A DNA stretch of 64,000 bases, taken from positions 4,094,484-4,158,483 of the forward strand of contig OX419336.1 of NCBI GenBank assembly GCA_948470475.1, read 5' to 3'. Positions 13,101-25,000 of this stretch are shown here, in pieces. Position 1 is the stretch's first letter; each line of letters starts with the position of its first letter. The translations under genes and the position numbers were made by a program. The notes beneath the pieces are model-generated. The model was given only the letters and a program-made list of their open reading frames with translations, made no database searches and had not been told where the DNA came from. Origin of the DNA: Galaxea fascicularis. Lineage: Eukaryota; Cnidaria; Anthozoa; Scleractinia; Euphylliidae.

Positions 13101-14073
13101 TATACATAGACATCTTCTTGAAGCCTAAAATGCAAGAGAAAGTCGAACTTACGTGGTCGTATGAGCATTCCGCCTAAAAGTTCGTAGGCGTTACAAATGT
13201 TTGTGGTAAAAACTTCTTCCTGGTGTCAGAGACGAGGTTTGGGGTGCAGCCTGCACCTTTGATATAATTTAATTTCCTGAAAACAAAACGTTTTACAGTC
13301 ACGTTCGATATTCCGCAAAATTCCCCAATGGGAACTACCTTCATCCTTCGCATGTCTTGAAAACATTCCTTGCCTTTATTGCCATAGAGAGAAGCTTTGT
13401 CTCTCAAACGAATGACGCGATACGCGAAAATCTTCTGGAGCTTATCGGAGGAGCAAAAACAATAAAGTAAAGGCCCATGCGTAATCAGTGTTGACGAAGC
13501 TCCTGTTTTTCTTACTGAATGAGCCAAACATTTATTCCCACCGTCCATAATTACAAAATAATGAGCTGTCAACTTGACCATGCTTCAGCAGGGGTAATTT
13601 GGCACAGGAAACTCTTCAACAACTCCCAACCAAAAGACAATTCTGACAGGTACAGGAAAAGCGTGTCATGTCACAATAAGAAAGGATCCGTGATAAGGTA
13701 GGTCAGGTTACACTTCCAAAAGCTGACTGCATGGCAAAGATGGAGGAAGTTTTGATATGTTTTTTCAATTCAGTAAGTTAGATGAAGATGCTCAAATTGA
13801 AAAAGTAACATTAGTACAACAGTGACTAGCCCTGAACCTGAATGAATCATCGACTGGCTCAGTTGTGAAAAGTACGGGAGCGCCGCAGGGAAAAATAGTT
13901 GGTCGGTAAGGGACCGTTCATTTTTGATGTGGTGGGGGAGGGGGTGAGGGGCTAGTGTAAGGCTATACACAAGATACTCGGCAACTTTTCGGCAACTTTT
14001 CCCATTTCGGGCAACTTTTTTACTATCGACCAACTTCCTCGATTATAAGACAATACCACAATTAAAATTAAAG
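10133..14073. other. Intergenic DNA, no gene recognised
   Basis: Nearly 4 kb without a supportable gene. The longest open frame (13174-13581, minus, 135 codons) matches no family I know and is flagged under findings. Other frames are short and domain-free. No bounded element was identified. Confidence 0.5.
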
Positions 14074-14421
14074 GGGCAGTGTCATACTATTTCGTTCCGC
14101 TACAAGACGCTAAAACAATGTCTTCAAATCAGGAAAAATTAAAAAATAATCAAGCCGTTTATGTACTCAGGACTTTGTTACTACACTGAGACTAAATACT
14201 GTCTTCTGTTACGGATGGCAAGGATAGAAATGGATTGCATTTTTAAAAATATCAGCCTCAGGTTTTTTCAAATTCTCGCACGTCGTCTTAAAGGTATGGC
14301 TAAAAATGCACTATGAATGGCTTCTCCTGTAATGGCATGAGTAAAGGTCATAAGTATCAATTTCTGTGTAGTTTGGGTCAGAAAACAATAAAAATAAAAA
14401 CCCCATGATAGTGCCCCTTTA
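14074..14421 (+). mobile_element. Non-autonomous DNA element with TTAAAGGGGCA ends, copy 1
   Basis: Terminal inverted repeats 'aaaggggcagtgtcat' (left) and 'atgatagtgcccctttaa' (right). The interior matches, in reverse complement, 44157-44541 in a kinase intron, sharing 'gtcatactatttcg', 'tactcaggact', 'actgagactaaatac' and 'gaaatggattgc' in order. No transposase frame is present. Confidence 0.8.
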
Positions 14422-14569
14422 ACTAAACAGGCACATTAAGCACTTCAATGGGCTCCTGTCTTTGTTTCGTTTTTTGTGGACTGTAGAGCAATGGTTATTA
14501 AAAAGACGATTCGGCTGGTCACCGGTGATGGATATTTAAAATTCAAAATGGCGGACAAAAAATTTTGGT

Positions 14570-14636
14570 CCCTGCGACTTGTCCCACGAATTCAAACTGG
14601 TTTGAATTTGTGGGACAAGTCTCTGCGACTAGTCCC
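14570..14636. repeat. Hairpin beside the nested element
   Basis: The arms 'tgcgacttgtcccacgaatt' and its near-complement 'aatttgtgggacaagtctct' are separated by a few bases. It uses the same GGGACAAGTC/GACTAGTCCC vocabulary as the palindrome that starts at 14649 and may be part of the same composite element. Confidence 0.6.
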
Positions 14637-14748
14637 TCAAAACCCTTCGTAGGCACACACGATGGGACTAGTCCCTGCGACCAGTCCCTTCGTGTAAACT
14701 CTTCAAGGGACTAGTCGCAGGGACTAGTCGCAGAGACTAGTCCCCTCG

Positions 14749-15892
14749 ATTTATGCCGGTTTCGCCCCCTATCGAGTTCGCCCCGTTCGAGTTCGCCCCC
14801 CAATTCGAGTTCGCCCCCTAAGTTTAACCGAGTTAAATTAATCTTACCTTATGTAACTCCGCATGTCATCGATCGACATTGCTAAACCGAGTTAAATTAA
14901 TCTTTCCTTATGTAACGCCGTATGTCGTTGATCGCTCGACATTGCTAAACCAAGTTTTTTTCGCCCCCTAAGTTTAACCGAGTTAAATTAATCTTACTTT
15001 ACAGTATGTAACTCAGTGAAATGAGCATCCATGTAGCCGAACAGTAGGGAAGATTTCAGGTAGAGTGGACCACATGGCTTTCTCGAAGTCCAGTGTGATC
15101 TTAGATACCACAGGTGCAACCGGCAACACATCCGTCACACAGGGCTCGGAAGATTTCTTTGTAATCGCGCTTTTTTCTTCCGGACAAAGGCGTTAACTGT
15201 TAACAGCTGACTGAAGGGCTGGCGGCACAGCTTAAAGGTTCCGTCTATAAACCAGCTCTTCGCTCTACATAAAACGGCAAGCTGGTGTGAACTTGCAAAC
15301 ATCATGTGGCGTCGCTCACGCACCTGAAAGATATAAACAGTAATATAAAGAAAAACGGTTTAAAACCAGTACTTTTAAAAAAGTATTTCAATTCATACTC
15401 TAGCCAGCCAAGCCGACCCAACTGTAATAATACTGAACAAACCTTAATATCTCCGCGGAAGAAGTCCTCTGGTATGTGCTCCATCTCTAGCTCGAAGTCA
15501 AGATCCTTAGGATCTGCTGGTCGCAGGCGCTGTCGTAGGTGGTTTGCTGCTTTCACTAGATTGATTGGTTTAGGAAAACTGGGACAAGGTTCATCTGGAA
15601 GGTGTTCCATGAGGACTTCATTTACAATTGCTGGCGCGGGCTTAAAGATGGTTTCTCTTGCTTTTCTCTTTGTACGGGCGGTGATTTTAGCTGCAATCCC
15701 AGCGCCTACTTGGCCTGCGTGGTTGTGCCGTCTACTTCCAAGAACGAAGGTACCGTCCGCACGCTGAACTACAGTAGCAGTACAGGGATTACTCTGAATA
15801 AAGATAAATGAAACAACTTAGGGGGCGAACTCAATAATTGGGGGCGAACTCGAACGGGGCGAACTCGATAGGGGGCGAAACCGGCTGTTACC
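14749..15892 (-). mobile_element. Decayed MULE (Mutator-like) transposon, 1144 bp
   Basis: It is flanked by a perfect 9-bp direct repeat, gtcccctcg, at 14740-14748 and 15893-15901; 8-10 bp duplications are typical of Mutator-like elements. Terminal inverted repeats of about 75 bp are built from GAGTTCGCCCC units: 'gccggtttcgccccctat' appears at both ends, inverted. Inside one end, a unit containing 'accgagttaaattaatctt' is repeated about three times (14822-15000), a subterminal tandem array. The core carries a broken transposase, listed separately. At 1.1 kb it is far shorter than an autonomous MULE and must be non-functional. Confidence 0.85.
15012..15813 (-). pseudogene. FLYWCH zinc finger / MULE transposase remnant
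   Basis: On the minus strand the upstream part reads as the end of a FLYWCH zinc finger (a Cys, 'TVV', then R-R-H-N-H). A linker follows to a GTTTGT donor at 15442. After an acceptor at 15324 comes a typical MULE transposase stretch including W-F-I-D-G-T-F-K and Q-L-L-T-V-N-A-F-V. The frame then shifts: K-K-R-D-Y-K is in another frame, D-F-E-K-A-M-W in a third, and a stop lies directly after G-C-S-F-H. FLYWCH domains bind DNA; MULE transposases are DDE enzymes of which only one acidic-motif region is left here. Frameshifts, a probable internal deletion and the missing C-terminal half make it a dead copy. Confidence 0.85.
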
Positions 15893-16046
15893 GTCCCCTC
15901 GTGTGTGCCGACCTTTAACTCCACACGCTTCCGCCCAGAAGAACCTGGCACCATCTTTAAAAAAAATCGCCCCAGGTCCCGCACCACAACCCAACTGCCT
16001 GAGTCCCTGATATTGCAAATGGGTAGACAGCGGTAATCAAAACAAA

Positions 16047-16058
16047 CAAGATGGAGGC
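16047..16058 (+). promoter_or_regulatory. YY1-like motif over the EXOC4 start codon
   Basis: 'caagatggaggc' resembles the AAGATGGCGGC element, which in animals often sits at or just after transcription starts and can supply the start codon. The match is one base off the core. Function is inferred. Confidence 0.3.
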
Positions 16059-19000
16059 TTTCGAGATTAGTGCATTCAAGGGCAGGAGACAGAAAGAATC
16101 TTCCTCGGTATTTTTCAGTTTTTTCAGATCGCAATTTAATATATTTTGCTTGCTACTAACGCTATCGTTTTTTCATTAGTCAAAAGTGCTTTTGTCTGTC
16201 ATAACCACGTTATTAAGCAGGTAAGTTGAGATCTTTATTAACCTTATCTCACGCCCCGAGACAAGTTTGTTAGCCAGCTCAAGCTTTAAGCTTATATACA
16301 CAAGTTTTTGCTCATTTCTAAATTAATGCATTATCAGTTTGTGTCAAGAAGAAATACATTTTTTACAAGCGAAATTATTACTTCTAGGAGCAAGCCGAAA
16401 ATCGATAACCATATGTATTTATAAATGTAACAGAACATGAGGAAATAAAGCCATCCAACCTGTGTACTAGTTTATTTTATAAAGGAGAAGTTAATGGCCA
16501 CGCACTGGCACATTTATTTTTACGTTTTTGTCAGTGACAATGTGGAAAGAAGAGAAATTGAAAAAGAAAGGCTACAACATGAGCTAAGAGAATGTGATGA
16601 CAAGCTGAACAGACAAGTTGAAAGTGAGAGTTACAGACCAGTGAAAACTCATTTTTCGAACTTGAACTGCTCATCCGTATTATTAGATAATACTGATGAG
16701 TAGTTCAAATTCAAAAAAGAGTTTTTATTTATATGCAAGTGAAAAGTAGTACCTTAGCTACGTGAGCTCAATTGCAAATGAAAGCTACAGCTGTATGGTA
16801 GTAGTAGTTGGGTTTTGCCACACCTTCGAACCCCTCCTGACTCAAAGGTGCAAGATTTTTATTCTGGGAGAGTCAGGATTTTTGAAGACAGCACCACCAT
16901 ATCCGAAGAGTTATGAGGAGTCATTAAGATGCCGAAGATTTCGGAACACAATCCAAATAATTCAGAACCCGGGATGTGTATCACTAAATACGACCTCATC
17001 CCCACTGTATTTTCTTAAAGAATCAGATTTTGATGAAAGTATCATCATTTGATCGTTTTACATGTACTTTTCATTTCTCGCATTGGTTTGAGTTCACATA
17101 TAGTTTCCCTTGACTTTGATAATGACAGGCTAATACACTACAAAAAAGATAAGTGGTAACTGCCAAACGTAGATAGGGTCTTAACAAATTGAATCATGTC
17201 TTAAAAGGGATAGGGAAATCAGAGATTTGTGTCTTAAACAGGGTCAGTTTTTGAGCACCCTGGCCTCACCTCCCTACCCAAGCATCTGTTGAGTTTCCCC
17301 TCTCCCCCCCCCCCCACAACCATCCTGCTAGGTTTTCAACCCACAGGAGTAAGACTGATGTCTAAGGCATGAGAATTGGCAGTTATGGTTTTCCATTTTC
17401 CCCATTTTCCTTTGTGCAAGTAGCTGAGTGTCATTAACTGGAGCTCATTTTTTGTTCACTTATATTTAGGATTGAACTACAACTTTTATGATTTTTATGT
17501 GTTTTTTGTTGGTTTGCAACATTTTGTAAGACAATGATTTTGCAAACAGAGTTGAGGCTCGATCATCAGTGACACTGGGTTATTTCTGAAGAAACGCTAA
17601 CAGCAAAAGTGATTCTAATTACCTGCTTTTCTCAAACATAATTATTTGAAAATGAAAATAGCTTGACAATTTCAGTAGTCCATGTGATGGCTGTTTATTC
17701 TGTGCCCCTCTCCTAACAGTTAATGACCCGCTTTCTTTCAGAACACCAAGATCACTTGAAATCAAGCATTCAGACCTTTGCTGGAATCTCCACAAGAATT
17801 GCAGGTTCCCTGTTCATTTTTGTTTTCACTTTACTTCACAATTTCCTGAGAAATGCCATTGTAGAATTTAATGTTACACTTTGTGTTCATAGTATCTCTT
17901 GAGAAGGTGAAGACTTTGAGAGAAAACTTGTTAGCATGCAAGTCGTTGTTACACTGTAAGAGAGAGGAACTCAAGAAATATTGGATGGATGGCCTTGAGT
18001 ACAATGAAGTCCTAAATCTCTTGGATAGAATGTAAGGAATAGCTAGTTGGTATGCCACAACAGGTTGCAAAAATACTTAACCCTTTAACTCCCAGGGGGT
18101 TCAGTCCATCGATGAGTAAAATCGTCTGGCGTTAGACTGAGTAAAATCTATAAGTGCCATTTGGCACTATCGGGAGTGAAAGGGTAAAGACACTGTATGT
18201 CATTGGCCTTTAATGATGTTCCTATAGTCTTCTGCTTTCCCTTCCCCTCCTCTCTTATCAAAGTTGCTAGCAGTGCAACACCATGTTATGAACAACTTTG
18301 ATAGGGGGAGGGAGGGGCTGTGTGTTGTATTTCACAGATTTCTTAGTAGCAGCAATTTTCAGAAAGAAAAGCTGTTTTTGATTGAAAATGTCTCAACAAT
18401 TTTGCAACTCGTTGCAGCTGTGTGTTCAAGAAAAATAACCATAACCTACCCCTGCCCCACATAAGGTTTGTTGGTTTGCATCCCCCACCCCTCCAGAAAT
18501 TTCATTATAATTCCATACTTTTCTTTTAACACTTTCGCTTTTTGCACCCCCCTCCCCCCTTGGAATTTCCTTATACCTTCTGTGGGAAACATATGGACAT
18601 TTTCTAGAACTGTACATTACAAAGAAATATTTAATGAGATGCTGACCTTGAGGAGTTTGGTTACCAGTGTACCTGATGAACACAGTTTTAGTAGTCTGAC
18701 CAAATTGCTCAAACAGCTACCGGTAATTTCTGGAAGATGTCAAATGCAAAACAAAAGCTCCCAAATATTGGAATACAGCTGTATGTCTTCCACTGTAGTG
18801 ATTTCCTAAGTTTTGGTAAGGAAATATCAGGTGCTACCAATATAATAGAAATGCATATTAGCATATATGAAGGACTTGATATATGTATGTGTAAATTCCA
18901 GTGATGGAATCTATATTAGGTGTGTATTGTGTAGACCTTGAGAATGGGAGTCATCAACAATATGGAAACACTGGAGGGAGGGGCAAAAATAGCAGGAAAA

Positions 19001-22000
19001 AACATGTGGAGGCCTCCTCCTTAGCCCCTGTGGGCTTGTTTGCTCCAGGGTTCAGCTTTTTAGTGCTAGCAACCATCCAGAAAGGGACTTAAGCAGTCTA
19101 CTTAGCAATAAACTGAAGCATTGGTTTCTCTGTGAGTACACACTGTGATATACAAATGTATTCTTTCTAAACATTTCCCAGAGACCAAGTGAAGAATGTT
19201 CCTGAGCAGATTGAAAAGTTCAAGAAGAAGAAGTATTACTTGCATGCCACAGAGCTTCTTGTCTCAACAGGTGCACTCATTTCCATGAAGTTTTGTCAAT
19301 ATTTTTGTCCATTTACAGTCCTGGGCTGAGTTGTTCAAAGCATGGTTAGCGATAACCATTGATTAAGTTGTATTAAAACCTATAAGTTGTCATGGTGTTT
19401 AACTTGGGTTATAGTGCTAACCATGCTTTATGCAACTTGGCCCTGACTGTTATTATTTTTAACCCTTTTATAATCTCCAATATCAAGATGTTGTTTCTCC
19501 TTACAGCTCTCACTTATTCTGTATGTTACATGTAGGAAGAATTTGTATAAATGTTGATTCAATTGATCCTTGGTGATCACTATGCGTATTCTCATGCCCC
19601 ATGTGCTTGATGAACTAGTGACAATATACATATAAGCTTAGGAGAAGTTAGATGTTGATTACTATTGAGAAGTAAAGGGTGAAGTACGGTAGGTCAGAGA
19701 TGTGCAAAAAGCAGTCATAGTCAAGTTACAGTGTAATGTACTACTGTCTGGCTAATTTGATATAATTTGACTCTAGCCCTCGATGTTAACAACAGCCTTG
19801 CCATTCATATTTTATTGTTATTGTACAGCTGCATCTGGAATCATAGTGTAGCAGCTGGTGCATTATGGCTGTTTTGATAACTAGATCACAGATTCAGTGG
19901 ATTGACGCTGGTCTTTGCATTTTCATGACTTTTGTCTCCTTGGACAAGAAACTTATACCTTCAGTTTGTAAATGGGTGCTGGCGACACACCTTTATGTAA
20001 CTTACTACACTGTATGATCAACTTTGCTAGACAGTGATGATTGATAATTTATTGTTAAAGTTTGTAATTTATGGGAATGTACATTTTTTGTGTTTAGTCT
20101 CACTACTTGAGGGAAGTTTATCTGGGGTCGAGGCACTGCGGCATCTTAGACTTGATTTACAGGCTAGGAAGAAGGTACATGCCAAGTTGCAGCAGTGTAT
20201 ATTGGTCAAAGTACACTAAAGCCTGATTCTTGTTAGTTGATTTTGTCCTGCCATAACAATAATTCTTTGTAATGTACTGTAAAATTTTGTCCAAGCTCTC
20301 TGGTAAAGGGAGATGACAAATGAAACTCAGAGATCTCTGGTTATTTTTTCCAGGCAGGAGATAATTCTTCTCATTGCTTAAAGTGACTTCCTGTTCTTCT
20401 GGCCCCGGTTGTTCAAAGGCTGGATAGCGCTATCCACTGGATAAATATCTATCTAGTGGATAGTGCAATTAGCTTTCCCAATACTTATATCCACTGGATA
20501 GTGATTTATCCGGTAGATTAAGTGCTGTCCAACGTTTGAACAACCTGGGTCTGTTCTTCATATCCCTGCAAAGTACTCCTTAAAGCCCCGATACCAAATT
20601 TTATATTCTCCTTCCTTCCCGCCATACATTACGAGTGATATAAAAATTCAGCAGATGCTATATACATGTAGTTATATTTCTTTCATAAATGAAATGTTTC
20701 AAGGTGTCTGTTTTGGGAGAGGGAGGGGAGCCTGGGGGGGGAGGGCTGGTAGACAGTATTAACCTGTTGATAACCATTATCCAGCACAGGGGGGGGGGTT
20801 ATAATGCATTAATTAGTTTCTCAGAATTCTCTATTTTTTGTATTTTTTTTTCAGTTTGTTCTCTTGACTATGCACATGTAATTTGATTCGTTATTTAGAT
20901 ATTTTCCTCATTTTAATTTATTAGGTGGAACATGAAATACTGATAAAAAATCTCAACACTCATTTGTACCTGAAGTCTGAGAAAAGCAGGCAAAAGAGAA
21001 CTAAACTGGCACAGTATATGTCTGAGGACAGTTTGTCAAAAGACAAAGGTTTGTTTAATTTAATTCTGTTGGCATTTTCTTAAGAATGAATTTGTTGTAA
21101 TAAATATTTTTCCCATGATGACCTTTACCCAGCTTCAACCATGTACATGTAAGGGTGGTCAAAACATCTTTTAAGGTAGCCATTTTGAGTTTTATATGAA
21201 TTGCTTTGGTAGACCACTAAATAATGATGACAACAGTAATAGCAATGATAGCAATTAAACCATAACCATGTTATGATGATGATGATGACTTTTTGTCCAG
21301 GCTTGTATGTGTTTAACAACATCATTCTCCACCATAGGCTCAGGAGGAATCTTCAAGAAGTCCCACTCACGTAGTGCTTCAAGTAAGAAACTGCTTTAAT
21401 TTATGTATGTCATCATCAGGAAGACAAAATTTTAGGTATTTTTTATACTCTTGCCCATATGGGGGTGAACAATTTTTCCTTATCCTTCAAATTTGTAAAT
21501 TTATCCATTTTCAGACACATTGAACTAGGAGAATGTTGATAATAATTAAATGTAGTACTAATAATGATAATAATGGTTATTGTCATATGACTTTTCCACA
21601 TAGTACAATTCCTGCATCCATGTTATGTTGGAGCATGCACAATACATTTTCATGTAAATTGTTTTTAAGGATCACTCTTGCTGGACCAAACATCTTCAGC
21701 AAATGCAAGTTCTTCATCTGAGGTAAGTTTTTATTCTTGAGGTGGATAACATTATGTCAACAAAATTGCTATAGGTTGTTTACCAATGATTGGCCATTTG
21801 CCTGATACCACTATGATTTTTGGTATCAACTGATAAATCTTGGTGGTATTGATCCATGAAAGTAGTGCTAAAAACCAGTATCAGCCACCTTGAGTGGGTC
21901 ACCCTCGGTGTAAAAACTTGATGAGGTTTTCTTTGTTTTATGAGGTATTGTTTTCCTGTACACTATTGTTTACAATGTTTTGTTGTCTTTGTTTTACGTC

Positions 22001-25000
22001 ACTTGTGAGCTTCACAGGTTTTTACACCGAGGATGAACCCCTTGAGTGATAACTCAAAACACTTAGTGGCCGTTATTTTTCATGATTGGTCAATAATGAC
22101 AGCATATGAAGATACAGCATTTAAAATTTTCAAAGCCCAAAACTATTGTGGGAAAATATTCAGAGCCCCCCTTAACTTTTTGGAAGTTTAACGTGGCAAT
22201 GAATCTCTTCCCACATATTTTTCAAACTTTGCAAATTGTTGGACCTCAATGTGCTGATCATCATTCAACAATAAAATATACAGCCTGTAGCTAGAGGTTC
22301 TGGACAGTTATTATTGAATCATGGCATAGTCATTAAGTGTTTTTTTTTCTACAAAAGTAGTCTGTGGCTCAAACTCAGAATTATATCTGTGGGAACTTCC
22401 TAGTGCTCAGGGCCCGGTTGTCCGAAAGCTGATTAACGTTAATCCAAGATTAAAAATTAATCAAGGAGCTTATTTCTCTATCTCCAAACGTTCAATGCTG
22501 ATATTCTGCAAAACTTTAGATTAGGGGAAGTCAATCCTGAGAAACAAAAAGCAGCGGAAACAACTTTCGTTCAAATGTTAAAAACTGCAAGCAAAGTTTA
22601 CGCTAATCCTGGATTAGGTTAATCGGCGTGCGAACAACCAGGCCCAGGTCTTTACAATAAGGCCTGGGTTTAGGCCCCATACCCCTCTGTAAATTCCAAA
22701 TTTATTTACGAAGATTCACAGGTTCCTCTAAAATCTTTACCTTTTGAGACTCCCTTTTCACTCAGAGTTTCCAATATATCACCTGTACTAGGGATATTTT
22801 TTGGAGAAAGGCATTGTCACTAAATACCATTTTGTTGTTATGTTTTAGATTACAGAAGATCTAAATGCTGACCCTGAGGCTGACAGTGATCACTTTATGA
22901 TTGTGATCATAGAATCGCTATCTCTTCTTGGCAAAATTCCAGAAGCACTTGAGGTACATTGTGTGGCACCAGAAACTATCTGTACCCCCCCCCCCTTCCT
23001 AAAATCTTATGCTTTTGCTACCCCCCTCCCCCTTGGGATTTCCACTGACCCTCTGTGGGTGAGGTTGGAATATTTTCTGGCACTACATATTGTCAGTAAA
23101 ATTATTTATTGTTGTTAGCTACATGTACAGATTGCAGCACATGGTTGCAGATAGAAGGAATCAGGGACTATGTAAGAACAGGTTATGTAAGAGATGACAA
23201 GGAATGGGACGAGAAACGAAAAGAAAAGAAAAGAAAAGGAAAAGAACAATTTCAAAAATGAGTTAGAGCAGTACAGTCAAACGTCGATTATCTGAACTTG
23301 TTGGATAATTGAGAGTCAGGATAATGGAAAATATGAATATTAATGAAGTCACCTGTGTATTAATGTGTACCAGGCACAAACCAGCTGAACTTATATGTAT
23401 CTGCACTTTGAAAACGCAATTTGTATCACGGCAAATGCTTTTCAAGCTCAAAAGTAAGACAAATTCATGGAATAAATAATTTCAGTGAGGGTTCTACAGA
23501 TCATTTCTGCCACTAATCAAAATGAAAAAAATGGTGACTGCAGAGAAAAGTTGGGATAATTAGGGTCCAGATAATTGATGTTCAACTGTAGAAATATCTG
23601 TATCTGTTATAACTTTGCAAACAAAAACAACTTACATGTACTGCAAATTGAAGAAAGAGAATAACGCTGCTTAGCAAACAGTACAAGGGTACAGTAAATT
23701 GCAAAGGTCCTGAAAATTTTCTTCTGGTCATGAAATTATTTTAATATTTCCAAGATTTTCTGTTTCAGCTTGTTTGTGTTTCGTAGAAACTTAGCTTTTT
23801 TCTTTGCATGTTGCTTTGATTTTGCAGGCAATAAAGAAGAGAATGAAGATAGAGATGTCCCTGATTATTCACAGAGCAACCACTCTTGTTGCAAAAAAGT
23901 AATCAAAAGACGCATAATATTATATAATTTATTACAATGTACTTTCAGCAATACTGGGTGTTTACCTGTAGTGTTAATTAAATTGTATTTCAGTGTTTGA
24001 GATTACTTAATGATCAGGGGCCATTTATCAAAGCTCCCGGTAATTACTGGGCCCGTTAAGCAGTTTTGTTTTCCATTCCAGATGGGAGTTTCAAAAGTTT
24101 TGAAAATATACAGCAAAGTTGTCAGCTAAAGAAACAAAATAGACTTCATCAGAGGTCACAACACACCCTACTTTTTTGAGATTTTGAGTTCATGATATGG
24201 TTTGTGGGCCGTTAAGTTACCGGGACTTTTGAGAAACGGGTCCCAGGTAATCTTTCTTAGTATTTATTCATTTTTATTGTAGGATTGGACAACCTGCAGA
24301 AATAATTCTTCAACAGGTAAAAAAGTGTTCAGTTCTTTTTGAAGGGGTGCCTGGAAAAAAGCTCTAAGTGACATCTGATATATTGCCAGATTCTCCTTTC
24401 AAATTTCCTTGTATGAACTTGTGAATGACAAGGAGAATTTGACATTACTTCAAAAGTCTCAAGGGCCTTATTCCATGCACTTCATCTCATTTGCATGGTG
24501 AAAGCAAATTTTTATTCTAAGCTACTTAGTTCCACTATTTTCTCTGTAAATATAATATACCTTCAACTCCCAGGAGTGATTAAAATGTAACTTCTCATCA
24601 CAATCATACATTGAATAAACAGGTGATGAAAATAGACAGCTTTTCCATTTGAAGGGTGGCATCTTAATAATATTAATACAACATCAAATTCTTTCCAAAT
24701 TCAAATTCACCAAATTCAAACTAATTTACAAGGAAAATGTATCTTCAAGGAAGAATTGCTAATCACTGAAATCTTGGGAGTTAAAGGGTTAAATTATGGT
24801 GAGTTCCCTAGCAAGTCCCTGAGATCTTTTTAACTATCACCAAGTGCTCCACCTTAGTTTCCATACATATGTGTTTTTTTACCAGACCAGGTACTGAGTG
24901 TGTTAATATTATTGTAATGTTTGCTTTGAATTTGATTTCAGAACCAGCCTCATCATCTGATGGAATTCTTGGAAGTGGTGTTTGACTTGTTTAGAGGAGT

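Larger units (their letters stand above)
14649..15911. mobile_element. Palindromic element interrupted by a MULE insertion
   Basis: The left arm (from 14649, 'gtaggcacacacga', then 'gggactagtccctgcga') is complementary to 'tcgcagagactagtcccctcg' at about 14729-14748 joined to 'tgtgtgccgac' at 15902-15911. The right arm is therefore split. Removing 14749-15892 and one copy of the 9-bp duplication gtcccctcg restores a palindrome of about 110 bp. This fixes the order of insertion: palindrome first, MULE second. Confidence 0.8.

Noticed and set aside
15306..15811. Plus-strand frames over the MULE core
   Set aside because: They are antisense to the FLYWCH/transposase remnant and carry no family motif.
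16494..16534. ATG at 16494 as the EXOC4 start
   Set aside because: The codons before 16535 are intronic; two upstream exons supply the [11 protein letters not shown] motif in phase.
20175..20219. Reading EXOC4 exon 7 through to a stop at 20217-20219
   Set aside because: The continuation departs from the Sec8 pattern, while splicing at 20174 to 20925 restores the length and motif (THLYLKSE).
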